DNA from: Perognathus longimembris pacificus
Lineage: Eukaryota; Chordata; Mammalia; Rodentia; Heteromyidae
Length of the DNA stretch: 64,000 bases
Direction: 5' to 3'
NCBI RefSeq assembly: GCF_023159225.1
Contig: NC_063174.1
Location: forward strand, 43,082,191 to 43,146,190
Part shown: in pieces, positions 57,738-64,000 of the stretch
Position numbering within the stretch: position 1 is the first letter of the stretch
Layout: every line of letters begins with the position of its first letter
Notes under the pieces: generated by a model
The model's database searches: none
Seen by the model: the letters and a program-made list of their open reading frames with translations, nothing else
Told to the model about the DNA's origin: nothing
Program-made: the position numbers and the translations under genes

Positions 57738-60700
57738 GGTGGATGCCAGCACTGCAGACCCTGTCCTGCTCCTGGAGGCCAGGATCCACCTGTTAGAACC
57801 TGCCTCACCAAGGGCAGGGGCTGGCGATGGGGCAAAGCCAGAGGCTACAGGCAGGGTGCGCTGCAGCTCCGTCCTCAGGCTGCTCCCTTCCCAGTGGAGC
57901 CAAGCCCCTAACTTTGGGCCAAGAAGCAGTTAGTATTTTCTGTGGAATCTTTAGCTCTAAGACTGATGTTTAAGGTATTTGGGGGAAAAGGACAAACGGA
58001 TGTGCTGATGGCTCGAGGAGGGCAATGCTTAGAGACCTGAGAGCCATGGAGTCGGGTGGGAAAGGCGTGTTGGTCCTGGCCCCTGCTCCTCTGTAACTAT
58101 CCATGGGCAATCGCCCACCCCCACGAGTCAGTAGGGGAAGGTGGGGTAGGGTGGAGGCGTTTGTTTCTCCCAGCAAGGCCTGTCCTGGCAGCATCTTGAC
58201 CAAGGGAACTGGAAGCAGGGTAGGATCCTTCCTCAGAAAGGTCTGGGTGGCCCATAATCAGGAAGCTTGCTGCTGGCCACATCTGCCCAAGAACCAGCCT
58301 GTGGGCCTGGAGTGCCCTGGAGCGCCCTGCCCTGCCCATGGCACCACAGGCAGTATTGTATGAGCCTGGCCCACAGCCACTTGAGCAACCACAGGGGAAG
58401 AGGCTTCTGCCTCTAGCACCCCAGGGGCCCCCGAGCAGAGGGTCTGGGCTTTGCAGAGCTTCCGGAGTTGCACTATGGACAATGTGATTGTGCAGACCAA
58501 GTAGACCTTGATGCCATGGCTGGGCACAAGGTAACAGCAGGAAACACTCAGGCCTGGATCATTCCTCTGGCAATGTCTGAAATGGGCTCTGCTGCCCACC
58601 CTGCCACCTGCCACCTCGGCCCTTACTGAGGAAATCAAGACAACCCAGGATGCCTGTGCCCCAGGCCCACCTCTTCTGCTTTCAAAGCCCATCCAGGGGT
58701 GGGTGGCAATGATGGCTCTAAACACGTGTGGCAGGTCCTTGGGGGCTCTTGTATCTACCTAAGAGCTGCCCATACAGCAGGAATCATCCACATCCTGCAA
58801 CTGAGGCACGTGGTGGAAGGGTTAAGATGATGTGGAGAGGAGATGGCAAGAGGAGGGGGGCGGGTTCTGGGCTCCAAAGAGGAAGGACAGAGTCTGAGAA
58901 CTGGGGGTGTAAGTGAGAAGGGATGTGGGAAGGAGAGTTTAGGATCAGGCTGTCCTGAGGGCCGGGTTCCCCGACTGCACAGGGAACTGGAATCCAGGTT
59001 GTGGAAGGGCTAGGTGAAGTGACCACGGAGGGTTGGTCGGTTGGTTTCCTGAGAGGCTATGGATCAGTAAGGGGCAGCTCAGTAAGGTTGTAGAGGGGAT
59101 CAGAGGCCTGGATAAGAGAAGAACCAAGTTTGTAAACTCAACATGCCTACAGGAATAGTAGGGGGTACACTGCAGGGCTGCGTGGGGACTGTATCCCAGT
59201 AGGAGAGCTACCACTCTTCTGCTGTGCCTACAGTCCTGACCCGGCGGAGCCAGACTGATTTTTTTTTTTTTTTTTTTTTTGAGGCCAGAGCCCAGGTTTT
59301 GTATGAGAAGTCTAATTCAATGGTCGGTGACATTGGAGTAGATAGTGCTGAGAAGGACCATCCCCCCACCTGCTCCAGTGCTTTGAGTTGGCAGTGCGAC
59401 TGTTTTGAGGTTCCCAGGACTGGGTGAGGCAGCTGAGATCCCCGGAGGGGGGCAGCTTCCTGTGTTCATCTTACTTGCACACAAGCCAGAGACCCCATGT
59501 AGTTCGTTGCTGGACACCAGAGGGGTGGAGTGGTAGTCATGGTACAGCTGGGCTAGCCAGGTGGTGGCTGGAGGAGCAGGAATGAATGCCCTTGCTGAAG
59601 ATTTGCTCTCCCAGGCTGCTCCGGGGCTGACGGCTTGTCAGCGCAACAGGTTGTGACCCAGAGCCAGGCCCAGCCGGGTCCAGCCAGAGGCACCCTGAGA
59701 AGCCAGCTGGTCAGTTTCTTGCCTCCTTGGTTCATGGGCTCAGTAGGCCCTAGGGCGATGCCTAACCTGTCCCACACACCACCCCCAGCCTGACCAACAA
59801 GGGGCATGTGATCCTGACTCCCTATGCCCATGTAGCCCTCCGTGAGTGGGGTCCCCACATTCCCACTCCCACCTATGGAGAAACGGTTCCTACTGGGAAG
59901 CAGGAGGCTGAAGCACACAGGGCCTGGATGTGGCTGCTTATCGAAGCCCAAGGGGCTCAGCCACTTCTGGAAATAACAGGGTATTGAGTAGGAGATGTGA
60001 GGGGCTAGGAGGAGGAGTCCGTGGACAGAGGAGCCCTAGGGCACCTTCCTTTGAATCCTTGGGTAAGAAGGCAGGATGGAGGCTAGCCCGTTTGCTGACT
60101 GTAGGAGAGAGTAGGTCCCCAGCTGTGATCCCCTAGTGCTTGCCCCTCCTGGGCCAAGGCTGGGCCTGTGGAGCTGGCCACAAGCCATAGTGGTGCTTTT
60201 TAATTTATTTGCAACTGTTTCTCTTATGTAGCATCCCCTCCTCTCCCCTGGGCTGTTTACATAGGCAGTGCTCCCTGGGGCTGGCCTGGCTGGGAGGCCT
60301 TGGGGGAGGCAGAAGCGGGGACTTGGGGCCTTAGTCACCATCCATGCTATCACTGCATCTCACTTCCTGTGAGGGACAGAGGGGCCTGGTTGATAGGACC
60401 CCAGCCTCCTCCCATATTCCAATGCAGGCTTGTCCTCGGCTCCTCTGCCCACCCTTCAGAGTGAGGGAGATGCTAGCTGAGGTCAGGGGGAGGGAGAGAA
60501 GGCTGCTCAGTGGAGGTGGCCAGGGCGGGGGGGGGGGGGTAAGTGACTGCAGGGTCTCCCCAGAACCCAGAGCCTTGTGCTGGGTGCCAGGCCACAAATG
60601 TAAGGAACTAGCATCAGAGAGCCTGTCCCTCTGCCTAGCTACCTGCCAGTCCTCTCCCTCCCTGGCCTCACCACATCCTCATGCCCCCTCTCATTCGTCA

Positions 60701-61425
60701 TGCCAGACATCCTGTCGTCATGTGGGCAAGCAGCAGCCAAGGGTAGAAGCAGCAGCCCGCTGGCCCTGCACAAGATGGGGAAGCCTAGGGCCAGGATGCT
60801 GAGAAGCAGCAGCTAACAATGACTTCAAGCCACACTACCATCCCTTCCAGCATGAACTTGACTTCCTGGTTTGGGGAGTTGGGTCTAATTGTGGCTGGTT
60901 GAATGCCCAAAGGCCTGTGGGCATGCGTGCCTCGTTTTCCTACCTGGAACGTATTCTGGCTTAGCTGGGGCACCCCACAGACCCGTCCTTGACATGGCAT
61001 TCCTGGTTTCTGAGGACCAAGCTGGTATGTTAATGGTGTGAAGGGCGGGAGTTGTCCTCTGAAAGGCATGAGTGGGGTGTGGGAAGTCGCCCCACAGGTA
61101 CCACGGCTTCCCACCAGCATTTCCAGGTAGGCAGGCTACACGGTGCTAGCCACAGGCCCATGGGTAGGACCTCACCCCATCCTGGTGCTCTGGGGTCCCA
61201 ACCTTCCCTTTATCCAGTCCAACAGAGACGACTTGGGTGTACTTGGCTCTTGGGTCCCATGATGATGGACTGCCCCTCCCCTAAGCCTTGTTGACTGCGG
61301 CGTTGTCTTCCCTTTTGTCCTTCTTGTCCTCATATCAGTATTGCCCTTCCCTCTCACTTTTACACCTCATCTCATTCCTGTTCTCACTTTTCCCCTGAAA
61401 CAAATAAAAGCCTCCCCACCACTAG
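57738..61425 (+). other. VASH1: VASH1 3' untranslated region
   Basis: The region runs from the stop codon to about 17 bases past the AATAAA. It is about 3.7 kb of mostly unique sequence with few interspersed repeats, which fits the long 3' UTR known for this gene. It contains a T-run at about 59258-59280, an AU-rich stretch near 60199-60213 and a G-run at about 60528-60539. Confidence 0.8.
61403..61408 (+). terminator. VASH1: VASH1 polyadenylation signal AATAAA
   Basis: A canonical hexamer lies in caaataaaag, followed within about 20 bases by a GT-rich stretch (agttgtgtgggctggg), the expected arrangement for cleavage near 61425. Confidence 0.8.
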
Positions 61426-63024
61426 TTGTGTGGGCTGGGCAGAAATCCCCATACGAGAAACTGTCTCCTTTCACTTGCAAGCTGGGGCTGAGTCTACCTT
61501 CTGCCCCCACCAGCAGCACCTCACTGGCTCCAGGAAGTACCTAAGGCGGACGTGAGGGGAACCCAGAACCAGGAAACAGGAAAGCTGCCTGCAGTCACCA
61601 CAGATCTGGATTCTGGTTCCCATGCTCAGCCTGCCAAAGCCACTCAGGTCTTGTAAGCGCCAATCTGAGAGATCTTCAGGGCAGCTGTAAAGGAGGCTCT
61701 TCTCCCTCACACAGTGGGCCCTAGATGTATCCTGAGCCCAGCTGTCTTGCCCTAGCCTGCCATCCATCAGAAACAGGAGGAAGGGGGACATCTCCCGGGA
61801 GATGAGCTTACTTTGGGAAGCCATAGGAATGAGGAAACACCTCTAGGTCCACCATTCTCCATTGTCCAGACAAACCCAATGAGTTGAAATCAGATGGAAG
61901 TACCTCAAACCCCTCTCCCCATGCCTCTGTTCTTTTAGTTAGCATAAGAGCAAAACCCCAAACTTGTAAGAGAGGAGCTAAGGTGCTACCTATTCACTAT
62001 TCCAGCCAATCCCCACAGAATCCTAGCTGGAAGTCTAATTTAGCATAGCAAGCCCTCCTTGATGTCAGTGGTGTGGAAGTGACTGGGGTTGGGGACATGG
62101 CGCTGGGGAGAGGATAGGCAATCTGCTAGAATCTGTTGCTGGCTTGGCTCTACCATTTCATAGATTTACTTACATTCAGCTAAAACAATACCCCCAAGAG
62201 CCTTTCCATAAAAGTAACCACAATGTACATACTTTGGACTGTATAGCCTTGCACAAGGAATGTTGTTTGCACACGTGTGTGTAGACAGGCTCATACAGTG
62301 GGTCTGGCAGGCTGGGGAAAGTATGCATCACAAATCCATTGGCTTATGGCACACACTGCTGGGTAACTTCCTTAGCATATGAACCTAAGATCAGATCTGC
62401 CATGCTCAGGACCACCTTCCTGGGGGAGGGAGCTGCCTTATTCCCTGTTGCCTGGTCCTCCCAGACTCAACCTAGGCCTAGTTTAGGCACATAACAAAAT
62501 TCAGAGCCCTGAAGTGGTTAAAATTGTGCCACCTGGCTTTTAACCTTCTATTATGGAGACCAGAGGTGATGCAGTTGTCAAAACAAAAACAAAGCAGACT
62601 GGCCCAGATGCAGGTTGCCTTGTAAGCCCTGAATATTTGCCACTGGCTGGTGGGGGGGGGGGGGGGGCGGTGAGTCACCTGATGTTGAGACCTAGCAAGG
62701 GTTAAGAAGGGGCTACCTCAGGTCAACTAGAAGGCTAGCTCTGAGTCAGCCTGTTTGACAACTAGTCACTTGCCCAAAAGGATTTAGTCATGGGAAAGAC
62801 CTAAGAGTTTAAGTAGAGTCTGTTCTCTCCCCAGCTGCCTGATGAGGATCTAAGCCTTAAGGTTGTAGGGGATGGGACAGAAAGGCAGAGTTCCCTATGA
62901 AACACATGACCCGTTTGACCCCAGATCGTCACCCTACTGAGCTGTCCTCTGGCTGACCCTTGCTTACAAGTTTAATTTTGCACATTTGCTTAGGAGAGCC
63001 AGTGTTGGAATCCAGGGACCACAG
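61426..63024. other. Unique sequence downstream of VASH1
   Basis: No exon was recognised. A G-run lies at 62652-62667. In human the next gene is ANGEL1 on the opposite strand, but no ANGEL1 exon can be identified. Confidence 0.5.
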
Positions 63025-63041
63025 GCAGTGCCCCCTAGTGG
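63025..63041 (-). promoter_or_regulatory. CTCF-type motif, reverse
   Basis: The minus strand reads CCACTAGGGGGCACTGC and matches CCASYAGRKGGCRSY at 15 of 15 positions, in unique sequence about 1.6 kb past the VASH1 poly-A signal. Confidence 0.75.
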
Positions 63042-64000
63042 AAAGTGGAGGTGGTCTCTCCCACCCTAGGAAAAGGGAAGCTGCACCATGCCTTATAGAA
63101 CCCACCCAAACCACTAAGTATCTACACCAGGCCAGGTACTGGAAAGAAAAGGTGAACAAAAACAATCTAATTGTAGCCGACAGTTCCTAGGGCATGAGCT
63201 ACATGTAGGGCATCTGCCTACAAGATGCCTGTGTCTCCCCTCACTGTGTTGAGAAAGCTGAGGTTGGCAAGAAATGCAGACTCTCCGTATGTCTCAGGGA
63301 TTTGTGTTCTCAGGCAAGGGTGCTCTCTGAACAGCACCTGCCCTGCATCTGGCTGTACTGGTATGACAGTGAAACAGAAGCAACAAAGTGCTGTGTGCAT
63401 TTTCAGCTGCTGAGACAACCAAGGGGATCCTATCTATTAGGGAAAGGGTTTCAAATTCTCCCCAGGCCATGGGTTCAACCATCCATCCAGGTTGGATGGG
63501 GACCACTATTCACTCCCGACTCCTACCATAATTAATACTCTAAGATTCATAGCATCCCTTTCTTCCACAAACAGCAGATCTGAAAATTCCTCAGAAGCTG
63601 GAGTCTGACTTTAATTTCCACTTCACTAAGGGTGTAAGGTGAAGCACAAAGGGATTAAGTAACTTACCTAGTCACCAATGTGGCCAAGATGAGAAATGCC
63701 ATCCTAAACCCTGGCTTTGTTTTCCTTCTACATCAGGGGATCCCAACCAAGGACGGAGGATGGAAGTGAGTGCAGTATAAATAACTTAGGTCCCAGAGAC
63801 TGATTCAGAGGCTGGACCTGGAGGCTGGCAATCTGCTTGGGTAAGACAGAAAGCCACACTTCACTTCACAAGGCTTTGACTGGGCTAACTGCACAGAGGC
63901 TGGAGGACAGAAGTACCGCAGTTATGCTCGATGAGGAAGAAGTGTTTCCAGCAACAGATGGCCCCTGCTCAGCCTTGGCTCTGGAATGCAGAGACATGAT
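63042..64000. other. Unique sequence with a MIR fragment
   Basis: The MIR-like segment at about 63630-63715 (gggattaagtaacttaccta) is the only repeat recognised. No supported gene. Confidence 0.5.

Noticed and set aside
61426..64000. 3' end of ANGEL1 on the minus strand
   Set aside because: Expected from human gene order, but no exon, splice site or convincing minus-strand poly-A signal could be identified here.

Overview
The window is mammalian nuclear DNA, most likely from a geomyoid rodent (kangaroo rat, pocket mouse or pocket gopher). The main reason is about twenty copies of a dimeric SINE with an ID/tRNA-like left half and a distinctive right half, which fits my recollection of the geomyoid-restricted IDL-Geo family. 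A second abundant SINE has a B1/7SL-like left half and nearly the same right half. There are also L1 fragments, MIRs, an hAT-type DNA transposon, an old LTR and many microsatellites. No bacterial or phage features, CRISPR arrays, rRNA genes or tRNA genes were seen.

One protein-coding gene is supported: VASH1 (vasohibin-1, a tubulin tyrosine carboxypeptidase) on the + strand. Its CDS is join(41653..41958, 47652..47740, 48767..48823, 51313..51387, 53881..54262, 56802..56914, 57665..57737): 1095 nt, seven coding exons, 364 residues. All splice junctions keep the frame and the Cys/His/Ser catalytic residues are present. A CpG-island promoter lies at about 39.9-41.6 kb, and the 3' UTR runs to an AATAAA at 61403-61408. 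Introns 2 and 4 carry U12-type (minor spliceosome) donor sites.

Bases 1-39,600 contain no supportable gene. They hold interspersed repeats plus unique blocks, several of which (about 5.2-5.4, 6.7-7.1, 14.0-14.35, 18.76-19.11 and 33.4-33.65 kb) read like conserved noncoding or regulatory DNA. In human, VASH1 lies downstream of ESRRB, so this would be the intergenic interval; that is recalled synteny, not shown here. CTCF-type motifs at 14268 (+), 31135 (+) and 63025 (-) are convergent around VASH1.

Bases 61,430-64,000 downstream of VASH1 hold no recognisable exon. No novel protein system was found. The most interesting points are the two candidate U12 introns, the convergent CTCF motifs, the shared right half of two SINE families, and several insertions dated by exact target-site duplications (a solo LTR inside a SINE, a SINE inside a SINE, and a truncated L1 in intron 5).
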